This document shows, in pieces, positions 44,189 through 53,385 of a DNA stretch of 64,000 bases. The notes beneath the pieces are model-generated. The model saw only the letters and a program-made list of their open reading frames with translations. It did no database searches and had not been told where the DNA came from. Made by a program: the position numbers and the translations under genes. The stretch is taken from assembly GCA_015067025.1 (NCBI GenBank), contig SVNC01000001.1, forward strand, positions 62,001 to 126,000, written 5' to 3'. Positions within the stretch are counted from its first letter, which is position 1. Every line of letters starts with the position of its first letter. Source of the DNA: Oscillospiraceae bacterium. Its GTDB lineage: Bacteria > Bacillota > Clostridia > Oscillospirales > Ruminococcaceae.

Positions 44189-46666
44189 TTACTGTACTTC
44201 TTTCCGTTTTTCTCTGTCTGCTTTTCTTGTGAGAGTTCTGATATAAGCATCGTGATTATTAAGTGTATCAAGCTGTTCATTTTCGTAAAGATGGCAGTTT
44301 ACGTTTGCTTTATACTTAAACACCTTTTTAAGCACAATATAGTAAGCTATAAGCAGTAATGCGGTTGCAACTGTTATAACGGCACCTGCCTTAAGACCTG
44401 GGGTTACGTAGTCAAATTTTATTTCACATTCGCCCTTAGGTACTTTTATACCCATTACACCGCCGTTTACTTTTTCAATTTTCGCTTCTTCTCCGTTTAT
44501 GGTAGCAGTCCAGCCACTTTCAAAGGGGACTGTAAATACTACAAAACGGTCTGTATTAAATGAAGAATGAGCGATGAAGCCGTTTGCAACGGGTGTAAAG
44601 TCATCAACACAGGTCTGCGACAAAGCCTTTGCATCTGCCTCATAATCATCATAGGATAATGCATTGGAATTGTCTACAGGCAGATAAGTCATTATATCGT
44701 TATATTCTTTGATCTGCTCATCGTCTAAAACACACGCCTTTAAAAGAGTATTATCACGGTACGCAGAGCCTAAGGCACGGTATTCCTTATTGGTTATAAA
44801 ATAATCATAGGAATATCCGATAGGCACGAAGGCTTTGTTTTCATAAATCGTAAAGCCGTCCTGCTCATCTATCTTTTCAAAGCTTCTCATATTTTCAAGG
44901 AGCTTTTTGGTATCGGAATAACCCACCTTATAGCTTTGTACTATAAGATACTTTGTGGAGTTTACTGAACGCATTGCATAGAAGGTGCCGTCAGGGTCGG
45001 TATTTACGCTTCGGTTAAAGCCCATACCCTCGTAATATTCAAACGCCGCACCGGGAACGATACTGTGGAAACTTCTGAAGCCGTACATATCCCACAGCAT
45101 ATTTGCATTATTGGTAACGCCAAAGGTCTCTACTCTGTAGAATTCATCATCAGGCAGTTCTATCTGAGCGTTTACTATATTGTTATAATCTCCCACCTTA
45201 GGGCCGAGTGATCTGCCGTAAATCAAAGTGTAGTAGGAGAAGCCAAGACAAGCTACTACCGTAAAGCAAAACGCCTTATGAAGAAATGCAGATTTTCTGA
45301 TTTTAACCTTATTGCGTACCAGCCACCAGCAGACTATTATAGCGGTAATGGCAAGTATAACCGAGATCCAATAGGGTAACTTTTCATTGGGGAGCTGGAA
45401 AAGCTCTGTTACCTTTACATCAGACTCATCGCCTGTGATGGGGTCTGTGATAGTCTTTTTGACTTCTGACGGAAGTATACCGACAACGGATATAAGTGCC
45501 ACTGCAAGAGAACACCATTTAAGTCCGTAACGGATATCAATACTGTCATCCTCAAGAGCGTGTGCTGTCATAAAGCAACCTATCAGGATAGGCATATAGA
45601 ACCATCTTGTATAGTAGTTGTTATTGAATAAAACAAAGGAAGCGTTAAGCACGGGAACAAGTGCGAAAAGGAGCATTATCGGCATTAAAAGTTTTGCCCA
45701 GTGCTTTTTCTTGTATCTTATAAAGGAGATGACGCCTGCCATTGAGAATAGTGGCAGATATGCGGTAACGCTTGACCATCTCGCTGAAGTGTTCGGGAAG
45801 AAATTCTGTCTTGCAGGTACGTCGCAGGGGAAGAACAGACTCTGGAATACAAGTCCGTATCTCTGCTCGCTGGAGTAGAATACAAGATCCCAGCCGTTAA
45901 GCATATTATCGCTTCTTGGTACGGCAAGACAAGTCAGTATTGCAGGCAGGAACATTACACCTGAAAGTGCTACGCCTGCCACCGCCTCAAAGGCAAGGGT
46001 AAAGAAGGTCTTTACCGTGATCTTGAAATTCTTGTCTGTAAGTCTGCACAGGAAATATGCCACGAGGAAGATACATTCTCCGATAAAGAAGAAGTAATTC
46101 ACATATGCGTTAAGAGCTACTGTAAGAGCAAAGAACACGTGACGCTTGTTTACTACGGTTTCTTCAAGAGCAATAAGCATAAGCGGGAATACAACCATAG
46201 CTTCGTGGAAATGATTGAAGAATACGTTGTACATTGAAAATCCCGAAAATGCATATAAAAGTCCGCCTATAAGCGCCGCTTGCGGCTTTTTCACAAATCG
46301 TCTTATAAAGGCAAAGGCGAAAAGGCTGCAGCAGGAAAATTTAAGCACTAAAAGCGGTGCCATAAGGTACTTCGCAAATTCTGCAGGGAAAGGCAGAGTC
46401 AGTAAAAAGAAAGGGCTACCTATAGTGTAGAATGAATATGAACCGATAAAGTTTACACCTAAATCGGTATACCAGTCCCACATAAACGAGCCTGTTTTAA
46501 GAGCCTTGTTACATAAAGTGTAAAAGGGTATCTGCTGTGCATTGTAGTCGCCGTAATAAATAAAATATCCGCCGTCTATAAGCACAAAGGGGAGCAATAA
46601 GATCACTCCCATTATCATAGCTGTAAAAAATGCTTTTTTATAATACTTTAGTTCTGATTTGTACAT
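44189..46666 (-). CDS. YfhO-family large membrane protein
   Basis: 825 aa with about a dozen membrane segments in the first 480 residues, a large extracytoplasmic domain (about 500-780) and a final membrane segment. Family marks are FVLIDGGYFIYYGDYNAQQIPFY, the WDWYTDLGVNFIGSY loop and the late FDTDRFVVFTVPFESGWTATINGE-like region (here starting FNTDRFVVF). YfhO proteins are GT-C-fold candidates for glycosylation of lipoteichoic acid. That activity is inferred from the family only. Confidence 0.88.
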   Translation of the reverse strand: MYKSELKYYKKAFFTAMIMGVILLLPFVLIDGGYFIYYGDYNAQQIPFYTLCNKALKTGSFMWDWYTDLGVNFIGSYSFYTIGSPFFLLTLPFPAEFAKYLMAPLLVLKFSCCSLFAFAFIRRFVKKPQAALIGGLLYAFSGFSMYNVFFNHFHEAMVVFPLMLIALEETVVNKRHVFFALTVALNAYVNYFFFIGECIFLVAYFLCRLTDKNFKITVKTFFTLAFEAVAGVALSGVMFLPAILTCLAVPRSDNMLNGWDLVFYSSEQRYGLVFQSLFFPCDVPARQNFFPNTSARWSSVTAYLPLFSMAGVISFIRYKKKHWAKLLMPIMLLFALVPVLNASFVLFNNNYYTRWFYMPILIGCFMTAHALEDDSIDIRYGLKWCSLAVALISVVGILPSEVKKTITDPITGDESDVKVTELFQLPNEKLPYWISVILAITAIIVCWWLVRNKVKIRKSAFLHKAFCFTVVACLGFSYYTLIYGRSLGPKVGDYNNIVNAQIELPDDEFYRVETFGVTNNANMLWDMYGFRSFHSIVPGAAFEYYEGMGFNRSVNTDPDGTFYAMRSVNSTKYLIVQSYKVGYSDTKKLLENMRSFEKIDEQDGFTIYENKAFVPIGYSYDYFITNKEYRALGSAYRDNTLLKACVLDDEQIKEYNDIMTYLPVDNSNALSYDDYEADAKALSQTCVDDFTPVANGFIAHSSFNTDRFVVFTVPFESGWTATINGEEAKIEKVNGGVMGIKVPKGECEIKFDYVTPGLKAGAVITVATALLLIAYYIVLKKVFKYKANVNCHLYENEQLDTLNNHDAYIRTLTRKADREKRKEVQ

Positions 46667-46713
46667 CTTTTTTTACCTTCCTTTCAGACTGAAGGCGTTA
46701 TGTCTTTATATCT

Positions 46714-47958
46714 TTAATAAACGACAGCACCGTATTTCTGTGCTATCTCTTGTAATTTTTCCTCTTCGATAAGGGATTTACCATCAACGATCGCTCTTCC
46801 CTGATAAAGCATAAGTGCCATTTTAAGTGATATTTCATCATCAGACAGGAAAGCTACAGGAAGTGTTGACATATGCATATTCTTTGCAAAGTCTATTGCA
46901 TCATCAGGGGAATTTATCGCTACTGTGAGTATGTCATAGCTTTCTTCACACATATCTGATATTTCCTCCGACATATCGGGAGCACATTCAATAGCAGGTG
47001 AAAACTCGGTCGTATCAGGCTCTAAGAAAAATATCTGATTTTCGTCCGCAAAGGCGAGTGACATATCCTGCTTTTCTATTTCAGGCATTGTATATTCTTC
47101 TTCTGAAAGCATATCAGCGATAGCCTGTTGACAAACGTTATCGGAATAATTGCTTCCGCCTATTATTATTGCACCGTTTTCAATGCATAATCTTAAATTA
47201 TCAGCAAACTCCTTTGGGGAAAGTCTGTGCTTGTTTCCGTCTTCATCAACGTATTCAGCAGAAGGCTTTGCTATAAGGGGAATTTTAGCATAGGGTGATA
47301 TTTTTCTTATAAGCTCTGCTGTAATATCTGCTGCTGTACTGCTGATGCCAAAGGCACTTATACCAAGCTCCTGAAGTATTATGAGCGTTGAAAGTACGTT
47401 TGTGCCGACGTCGGTATCACCATCCTCATCAACACACATCGTTACCATTATAGGCTTATTCTCCTTCTTGCAGGCAAGGACAGCCGCACGCATATTCCAT
47501 ATTGCAGGAACGTTCTCGATTGAAAACATATCGCAGTAGGGGGATAACGCCTTGACCTGCTCACGATACACGGACATAAGCTCTGTAAAGGTGCTTTCTC
47601 CATAGGGCTCTATGTAAAGTCCGCTGGTAGAAATACAGCCTGCTATTATTGCCTTTTCGTGAAAAGCGTCATAGGTTATTCTTGCCGCCTGCTCATTTAA
47701 GAATGCAGTTTCTTTCTGAAGTCCGAAACGGCTTAATATAGCACTGTTTGCACCAAAGGTAGCTGTACGGATTATCTTTGCACCGCTGTCAAGATAGCCC
47801 TGCTGTAAGGCTATCACTGCATCCGGATTTTCTACGGCAAACTTTACGACGGGTGTATCGCCTTTGTAGCCGTATTCTGTAAGTCCTGTGCCAATACCGC
47901 CGTCAAGCAGTATCGGCATCTGTATAGGTATATCCTGTAACGGAGGGTAACTGTCCAT
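46714..47958 (-). CDS. Homocysteine S-methyltransferase-like protein lacking the zinc cysteines
   Basis: N-terminal barrel like the homocysteine domain of MetH (LLDGGIGTGL, RTATFGANS, IPLIAKPSAE, EFADNLRLCIENGAIIIGG). The residues that hold zinc in active enzymes are absent: the GxNC position reads GISS (S207), and the GGCC pair reads GGSN (S269, N270). The C-terminal ~110 residues (from about 310) resemble the end of a pterin-binding barrel (LYQGRAIVDG, EEKLQEIAQKYGAVVY), as if a larger MetH-like protein had lost its middle. It probably does not transfer methyl groups in the usual way. Not a pseudogene: the frame is intact and well spaced. Confidence 0.83.
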   Translation of the reverse strand: MDSYPPLQDIPIQMPILLDGGIGTGLTEYGYKGDTPVVKFAVENPDAVIALQQGYLDSGAKIIRTATFGANSAILSRFGLQKETAFLNEQAARITYDAFHEKAIIAGCISTSGLYIEPYGESTFTELMSVYREQVKALSPYCDMFSIENVPAIWNMRAAVLACKKENKPIMVTMCVDEDGDTDVGTNVLSTLIILQELGISAFGISSTAADITAELIRKISPYAKIPLIAKPSAEYVDEDGNKHRLSPKEFADNLRLCIENGAIIIGGSNYSDNVCQQAIADMLSEEEYTMPEIEKQDMSLAFADENQIFFLEPDTTEFSPAIECAPDMSEEISDMCEESYDILTVAINSPDDAIDFAKNMHMSTLPVAFLSDDEISLKMALMLYQGRAIVDGKSLIEEEKLQEIAQKYGAVVY

Positions 47959-47979
47959 TTTATTTCCTTTCGATATAAA

Positions 47980-49734
47980 TTACATTTTTTCGGGTGCTTC
48001 GACCTTTAAAAGATCAAGCATATTCTTGAATACTGTTCTTGTAGCAACACAAAGTGAAAGTCTTGACTGGATAACATCCTCACTTTCACCCTTTATCTTG
48101 CAGGTATCATAGAACTTGTGGAAAAGCTGAGCTAAATCGTAAAGATATCTTGTTATCTTTGCAGGGTTGTAATCCTTCGCCGCTTCGTTTATTGTGCCGG
48201 GTAATGCGGCAATGTGTCTTATAAGAGCAAGCTCTGCGGGTTCTGTGAAGCTAAGCTTATCCGCAGGAACGTTCTTGTACTCTGTTCCTTCTTCGCTGAG
48301 TCTTCTTAAGATACTGCATATTCTTGCATGAGCGTACTGAACGTAGAATACGGGGTTGTTACTGCTTTCTTCGATAGCGAGCTCTAAGTCGAATTCGAGA
48401 TGTGTGTTGGGATCTCTTAAGTTGAAGAAAAATCTTGCCGCGTCAATAGGCACTTCGTCAAGGAGTGTTGAAAGGGTTATCGCTTTGCCTGAACGCTTTG
48501 AAAGCTTTACAGTTTCACCGTTTCTTACAAGCATAACCATCTGCATAATAACGACGTCAAGCTTTGCACTGTCAACTCCTAAAGCTGTAAGAGCCGCCTT
48601 CATTCTGGGCACGTAGCCGTGGTGGTCTGCACCTAAAATATCAATAGCCTTATCAAAGCCTCTTGTTACAAGCTTGTTGTAGTGGTATGCAATATCGGGT
48701 ACAAAGTAAGTAGGAATACCGTTTGCTCTTACAAGTACTCTGTCCTGGTCGTCACCGAAATCGGATGCCTTGAACCAGATAGCACCATCCTGCTCATAGG
48801 TATGGCCCTTTTCTGTAAGGAGCTTTACAACTTCCTTTACAGAACCGTTTTCATGGAGTGTGCTTTCTCTGAACCAGGTATCATAAACGATGCGGTATTT
48901 CTTTAAGTCTCTTTCAAGTCCTTCAATGTTGATAGGAAGTGCATATTCTACAAGAGCACTCTTGCGTTCTTCTTCATTCACGTTTACAAGCTTATCGCCG
49001 TTTATCTTGTAGTAGTTATAAACGTGTTCAATAATATCAACGCCCTTGTAAACGTCATCGGGCATAGGGAAGTTTTCTTCATCTGCAAAGATCTTTGAGC
49101 AGAATTCTTCACCTTCATATGTCTTAAGTACGTCTGCCTTGTTACCGTCTGCAATCTGCATATAACGGAGTGATAAGGACTTGCCGAACTTTTCTATCTG
49201 GTTGCCTGCGTCGTTGATGTAAAATTCTCTTTCAACGTAAAAACCTGCATACTGTAAAAGGGATGCAAGGCTGTCACCTAAAGCACCGCCTCTTGCGTTA
49301 CCGATATGCATAGGACCTGTGGGATTTGCGGACACGAATTCTAAAAGTATCTTCTTATCACAGCCGTAATCCGTCTTACCGTAATCAGCACCCTCTTCGA
49401 TTACAGAAGCTACTGTCTGTCTGAACCAGTCATCGCTGATGTAGAAATTTAAGAAGCCGGGGCCGGCTACGTCTACCTTGTCAAAAACGCTGTCCTGAAG
49501 ATTTATTTCTTCTGCTATCATCTGTCCTATTGCTCTGGGGTTTGACTTTAAGGTCTTTGCAAATGCCATAGCCGCATTGCAGGAAAAATCACCGTGGGAT
49601 ACGTCTGCAGGACGCTCGATATTGAATGCAGGAAGGGGTACGTTTTCAATCTTGCCCTTTGCCACAAGCTGGCCGAGTGCGTCCATTACCATTTCTCTTA
49701 CCTGGCTTTTTGCCATTTCTATCATGTTGCTCAT
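47980..49734 (-). CDS. argS: Arginyl-tRNA synthetase
   Basis: Charges tRNA-Arg. The HIGH motif appears as PTGPMHIGNARGG and the KMSKS region as KLSKRSGKAITL. The C-terminal anticodon-binding helical domain (ALPGTINEAAKDYNPAKITRYL) ends in the usual short DLLKVEAPEKM. 584 aa, normal length. Starts one base after DUF1934, a pairing seen in many Firmicutes. Confidence 0.97.
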   Translation of the reverse strand: MSNMIEMAKSQVREMVMDALGQLVAKGKIENVPLPAFNIERPADVSHGDFSCNAAMAFAKTLKSNPRAIGQMIAEEINLQDSVFDKVDVAGPGFLNFYISDDWFRQTVASVIEEGADYGKTDYGCDKKILLEFVSANPTGPMHIGNARGGALGDSLASLLQYAGFYVEREFYINDAGNQIEKFGKSLSLRYMQIADGNKADVLKTYEGEEFCSKIFADEENFPMPDDVYKGVDIIEHVYNYYKINGDKLVNVNEEERKSALVEYALPINIEGLERDLKKYRIVYDTWFRESTLHENGSVKEVVKLLTEKGHTYEQDGAIWFKASDFGDDQDRVLVRANGIPTYFVPDIAYHYNKLVTRGFDKAIDILGADHHGYVPRMKAALTALGVDSAKLDVVIMQMVMLVRNGETVKLSKRSGKAITLSTLLDEVPIDAARFFFNLRDPNTHLEFDLELAIEESSNNPVFYVQYAHARICSILRRLSEEGTEYKNVPADKLSFTEPAELALIRHIAALPGTINEAAKDYNPAKITRYLYDLAQLFHKFYDTCKIKGESEDVIQSRLSLCVATRTVFKNMLDLLKVEAPEKM

Positions 49735-49735
49735 T

Positions 49736-50158
49736 TTAATTATACTCCTTAACGTTTATTCTCATTTCGTTTTCTGACATTAAACTTGAATTTATATCAA
49801 GCGTATATTTAAGATATACTTCACCGCCATTTTCGGTAAGGTTATTTTTTATCTCGTCGGTGTTTACACCGATAAGGAAATCGCCGAACTCTGTACCGTA
49901 ATGGCAATGATGTTTTTTACCACGTTCTATTATAAGCGTGCTTACTGCTTTTCCCGTACGCATAACGGTAACGCTGTCAGGTAGAAGCTTTACAGTAACC
50001 GAGCTTCCTTCAAAACCGGTAGCTTCGCTTTCGTCATAACAAAGCTTGTAGCCGTCAGCATCAGCTTCAAGTATACCGACTGTAAAAAGCTCTGTCTTGT
50101 CGCTTTCACCATCGACTGTCTGGGTACTGTCAATAGTAATTGATACTTTTTTAGTCAT
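49736..50158 (-). CDS. DUF1934 protein (YwiB-like)
   Basis: 140 aa predicted beta-barrel protein of the DUF1934/YwiB family, which in Bacillus subtilis also lies directly before argS. Alternating beta strands end in YLKYTLDINSSLMSENEMRI. Function unknown. Its end carries the ribosome-binding site of argS. Confidence 0.87.
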   Translation of the reverse strand: MTKKVSITIDSTQTVDGESDKTELFTVGILEADADGYKLCYDESEATGFEGSSVTVKLLPDSVTVMRTGKAVSTLIIERGKKHHCHYGTEFGDFLIGVNTDEIKNNLTENGGEVYLKYTLDINSSLMSENEMRINVKEYN

Positions 50159-50181
50159 CTTTTTTCTTCCTTTGTTTCTTT

Positions 50182-51240
50182 TTATCTTTTATCTATTGCC
50201 GAGGATATGAGATAATCCAGCATTTCACTATATTCAAAACTGCTGTTTGTCATAAGTCTTGTGAATATGTTATTATCTTCAAGACCGGGGACACCTCTTA
50301 CCCTTCTTACGTATATTTTATCTTCGCATAAAAGCAGATCTATTCGTGCATAGCATCGGCAGGAAAGTACCTTGAAGGCTGACTTTGCCACTTCCTTTAC
50401 CTTTTGTGCCATATCACTGTCAAGTGCCGCAGGGATAACAAAATCATAGGTAGCCGCCACGAATTCTGAGCTATCTGTATCTGCATCAGGAACAAGCTCA
50501 CCAAGCTCAATATAATCCTCTGCACGCTCTCTTGTGATTATGGCACATTCTATAATTCTGCCCTTAAGCTCATTTTCTATTATAATGACGGGATGATGCG
50601 AAAAGGCAGTCTTTATCGCTTCGCAAAGCTGCTCCTTATTTTCTGCACGATATGCACCTATTGAACTGCTGCAGCTTGTTGCAGCGACGTATAAGGGGAA
50701 AGAAAAGCTTTTCATAACCTTTTCCATAGCACTTTCAATATCGTCTATCTCATCTCTTGAAAGCGTCATATAATCAGCTACGTCAAAGCCTGCATCTTTT
50801 AATACGATATTTGTAAGCTTTCTGTCCTGTGTTATATTTGCAGAACTCATATCGTTACCGATAACGGGAAGCCCTGTCATTCTGCAAAGGCCCTGTATTC
50901 TTCCGTCTTCGCCGTATTTACCGTGAAGAACGGGGAAAATAGCATCCACTCTGCTGATTGATGAGCTACCGTCCGGAAGAATTTTTACAACGCCCTTATG
51001 AAGTGCATCAGGACTTAGTATGCAGGAACAGCAGTCGCTGTCCGTTTCCCAGCTGCCATCGAGGATGTTTTCGTAAGCACCCGGATAGAAAAGCCATCGA
51101 CCTGCTCTTGTAATACCTATAGGCATAGGCTCATATATATCTTTAGGTATGCCGTTTAAAACGCTGTAAGCTGTTTTCAGCGATGCATTGTGGTCTGCTG
51201 ACACGCCGCCGAAAAGAACAGCAACCTTCTTTTTTGCCAT
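50182..51240 (-). CDS. D-alanine--D-alanine ligase-like ATP-grasp protein with lost catalytic residues
   Basis: 352 aa with the Ddl fold order: N-terminal KVAVLFGGVSADHNASL, VFP-like IFPVLHGKYGEDGRIQG, central and C-terminal ATP-grasp parts. Key positions are replaced. The ATP lysine of the VKP motif is A186 (YVAATSCSSSIG), and the Mg ligands of the LNEINT motif are R313 and R315 (VRRVRGVPG). Only the first Mg Asp (D301) remains. The reading frame is intact and it heads the DUF1934-argS group, so it is expressed but probably not a working ligase. ATG 51240 is preferred over upstream in-frame starts. Confidence 0.85.
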   Translation of the reverse strand: MAKKKVAVLFGGVSADHNASLKTAYSVLNGIPKDIYEPMPIGITRAGRWLFYPGAYENILDGSWETDSDCCSCILSPDALHKGVVKILPDGSSSISRVDAIFPVLHGKYGEDGRIQGLCRMTGLPVIGNDMSSANITQDRKLTNIVLKDAGFDVADYMTLSRDEIDDIESAMEKVMKSFSFPLYVAATSCSSSIGAYRAENKEQLCEAIKTAFSHHPVIIIENELKGRIIECAIITRERAEDYIELGELVPDADTDSSEFVAATYDFVIPAALDSDMAQKVKEVAKSAFKVLSCRCYARIDLLLCEDKIYVRRVRGVPGLEDNNIFTRLMTNSSFEYSEMLDYLISSAIDKR

Positions 51241-51427
51241 AGTTTTTCCTTTCTGCATAAAAATTGCATTTTCCATATAAACATATATCATTTATTATAC
51301 CACGCTTTATGCTTTTTTTCAAGTAAAATAAGCAGTTTTTACAGTCGTCTCATAAAAAATCAGTAAAGAAATTTTCCTTCATTCTCCTCAGGTTATTATG
51401 TATCTCGTCAAATTTAAGGAAAAAGTC

Positions 51428-51456
51428 TTGACAACCACCGCTTTGTATGATATAAT
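51428..51456 (+). promoter_or_regulatory. Consensus promoter of tRNA-Thr
   Basis: TTGACA at 51428-51433, 17-bp spacer, TATAAT at 51451-51456: full consensus, 29 bases before the tRNA. The bases between the Ddl-like gene and this promoter (51241-51427) show nothing else I can support. Confidence 0.92.
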
Positions 51457-51485
51457 AAATATCCGTCAGGACGATTACAGACAAT

Positions 51486-51561
51486 GCTAATATGGCTCAG
51501 TCGGCAGAGCACATCCTTGGTAAGGATGAGGTCCCCGGTTCGAATCCGGGTATTAGCTCCA
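51486..51561 (+). tRNA. tRNA-Thr (anticodon GGT)
   Basis: 76 nt with CCA encoded. Acceptor GCTAATA/TATTAGC, D arm GCTC/GAGC, anticodon stem CATCC/GGATG with loop TTGGTAA, T arm CCCGG/CCGGG. Confidence 0.96.
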
Positions 51562-51571
51562 CATTAAATAG

Positions 51572-51605
51572 AAAAGCGCTATCCTTGATTGGACAGCGCT
51601 TTTTG
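51572..51605. terminator. Terminator after tRNA-Thr
   Basis: Stem AAAAGCGCT-A-TCC with GGA-C-AGCGCTTTT (one mismatch) followed by T residues. It also ends the convergent XRE gene. Confidence 0.85.
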
Positions 51606-51608
51606 ATT

Positions 51609-52220
51609 TTACTTTGTCATTACCTTCTTATGATAGCCCTTTTTATTGCAGTGCGGGCAACGCATTTTTCGCGTTGATCCATAATGAATAGCCAGAACAA
51701 CAGCTCTCATAGAAGGTACATATCTGGTCTTGCATTCCGGACATTCGTAGTATCCTACATCGTGTTCCATTTTAACACCATAAGCAACACCTAAAAACAC
51801 TATCAGTGAACCGAGCGAGCATAAAATAATACCTATCGTCGGATTAAGTTCCGCAATCAATACTCCTGAAATAATAAGAGCAAGCGAAGCAACGATAGTC
51901 AGGACTATTAAAAAACTTTCTGCCTTCATCAATTTCTTGTTTGCCTTTTCTTCCTGAGTTCTCATTTCAACGAGATTCTGTTCAGCAATTTCTTTGTAAT
52001 TATCCATAATAATATGCTCCCCTGTCAGGAGTTCATTTGCATTGATTTTCAATAATTCACAAAGCTCAAGCATAATAGAAGCGTCAGGCATACTTTTACC
52101 TGTTTCCCATTTAGATACCGCACGGTCTGTTATACCAAGTTTCTCAGCAAGAGAAGCCTGTGTATATTCGTTTTCTTTTCTGCATTCAGCTATGAATTTT
52201 CCGATTTTTTCCTGATTCAT
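51609..52220 (-). CDS. XRE-family regulator with membrane segments and a zinc ribbon
   Basis: 203 aa. N-terminal helix-turn-helix (about 5-60; TQASLAEKLGITDRAVSKWETG), a linker, two membrane segments (about 103-150) and a C-terminal zinc ribbon (YECPECKTRYVPS and MRCPHCNKKG). A membrane-tethered DNA-binding protein with an extra metal site; targets unknown. AAAGGAGGG precedes the ATG. Confidence 0.88.
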   Translation of the reverse strand: MNQEKIGKFIAECRKENEYTQASLAEKLGITDRAVSKWETGKSMPDASIMLELCELLKINANELLTGEHIIMDNYKEIAEQNLVEMRTQEEKANKKLMKAESFLIVLTIVASLALIISGVLIAELNPTIGIILCSLGSLIVFLGVAYGVKMEHDVGYYECPECKTRYVPSMRAVVLAIHYGSTRKMRCPHCNKKGYHKKVMTK

Positions 52221-52281
52221 TCGGGAACCCTCCTTTCATTACCGATTATACAGAATTATTGCTGTTTTACCACACACCAAC

Positions 52282-52367
52282 AGTTGATATGCCGCAAAGC
52301 CGATTAAATCCGCTGTCCCAACCGGTGGTTGAGTAAGAAATAACTGGTTTCAGCCTTCATATCAACT
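52282..52367. other. Structured intergenic region with a long-range inverted repeat
   Basis: AGTTGATATG (52282-52291) pairs with CATATCAACT (52358-52367), closing a 66-base region that contains a CAACC-GGT-GGTTG hairpin. It lies between the divergent XRE and metallo-hydrolase genes. It could be an RNA element on the minus strand leader of the XRE gene or an operator region. I do not recognise a known riboswitch. Confidence 0.4.
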
Positions 52368-52513
52368 ATCATTATACGCTAATATCGGCAAAAGGTCAAG
52401 GGATAAAATCTATTCCAACCACCACTTATAGTCAGAGATTCTGACAATGGTAAAATTCAGTTTTATACTGAGCTTTATTTTTCGCTATAAATATAATATT
52501 AGAAAGGCAAAAT

Positions 52514-53380
52514 ATGATTAACATAAAAATAACAGACGTAAGATGTGACAAGGGCGACAGCGCCTTTTTACTGGATGATGGTAAAACTGCGATACTTTAT
52601 GATACGGGCTTTGGATTTACTGGTTTTGAAGTAGCAAAAAACATCAAAAATAATTTAGGCGACAGACCGCTTGACTATATATTCCTCACCCATTCTCACT
52701 ACGATCACGCTCTTGGCAGTGCGTATATACTACGTCATTATCCTGATGCAAAGGTAGTTGCAGGAGCTTATGCTGTTGACATCTTTAAACGTGACGGTGC
52801 CAAGAGAACAATGAAAGAGCTTGATTCAAAACATGCGGAAAAATGCGGAGTATATGACTACGAATTCTTAGGTGACGAGCTGAGAGTGGATATTCCCGTT
52901 AATGACGACGATATAGTAAATGCAGGTGATATGAGCTTTGAGGTGCTTTATCTTCCCGGTCACACTCGTTGCTGTGTGGGGTATTTCTGCAAAGAAAAGG
53001 GGCTTCTTCTTTCAAATGAGACCTTAGGTGTGTATGACGGAAAAGAAACTATAGTTCCTTCTTATCTTGTAAGTTATAAGGATTCTATCTCTTCTATCGA
53101 AAGAGTGGAAAAGCTTGATATCAGTTATATTCTTGCTCCTCATTACGGAATTTTAAGTAAGGAACAGTCGGAATTTTTCCTTGGCAATATGAAAAAAGCT
53201 TCACGAAAGGTTGCTGATGATATTCTGATAAGCCTTAAAAACGGAAAAAGTGATGGAGAGATAATTGCAGATTTCAAAGCCCGATACTGGCACGGATATA
53301 TAAAAGAGATTTACCCTGAGGATGCTGTGAATTTAAATACATCCATAATGATTGGGCTTATAAGAAAAGAATTACTGTAA
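52514..53380 (+). CDS. Metallo-beta-lactamase-fold hydrolase
   Basis: 288 aa. The metal motif HSHYDHALGS (HxHxDH) lies near residue 60, with further ligands in LPGHTRCCVGYF and APHYGI. No signal peptide, so cytoplasmic. The family covers glyoxalase II, lactonases and many others; the substrate cannot be assigned. It stands alone, divergent from the XRE regulator, which might control it. Confidence 0.87.
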   Translation: MINIKITDVRCDKGDSAFLLDDGKTAILYDTGFGFTGFEVAKNIKNNLGDRPLDYIFLTHSHYDHALGSAYILRHYPDAKVVAGAYAVDIFKRDGAKRTMKELDSKHAEKCGVYDYEFLGDELRVDIPVNDDDIVNAGDMSFEVLYLPGHTRCCVGYFCKEKGLLLSNETLGVYDGKETIVPSYLVSYKDSISSIERVEKLDISYILAPHYGILSKEQSEFFLGNMKKASRKVADDILISLKNGKSDGEIIADFKARYWHGYIKEIYPEDAVNLNTSIMIGLIRKELL

Positions 53381-53385
53381 AAATA

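Noticed and set aside
44188-44280. Upstream start for the NUDIX hydrolase
   Set aside because: The extra 31 residues come from the end of the YfhO-type gene in another frame and do not resemble NUDIX N-termini.
51492-51677. 61-codon frame over tRNA-Thr
   Set aside because: It begins inside the tRNA and crosses its terminator.
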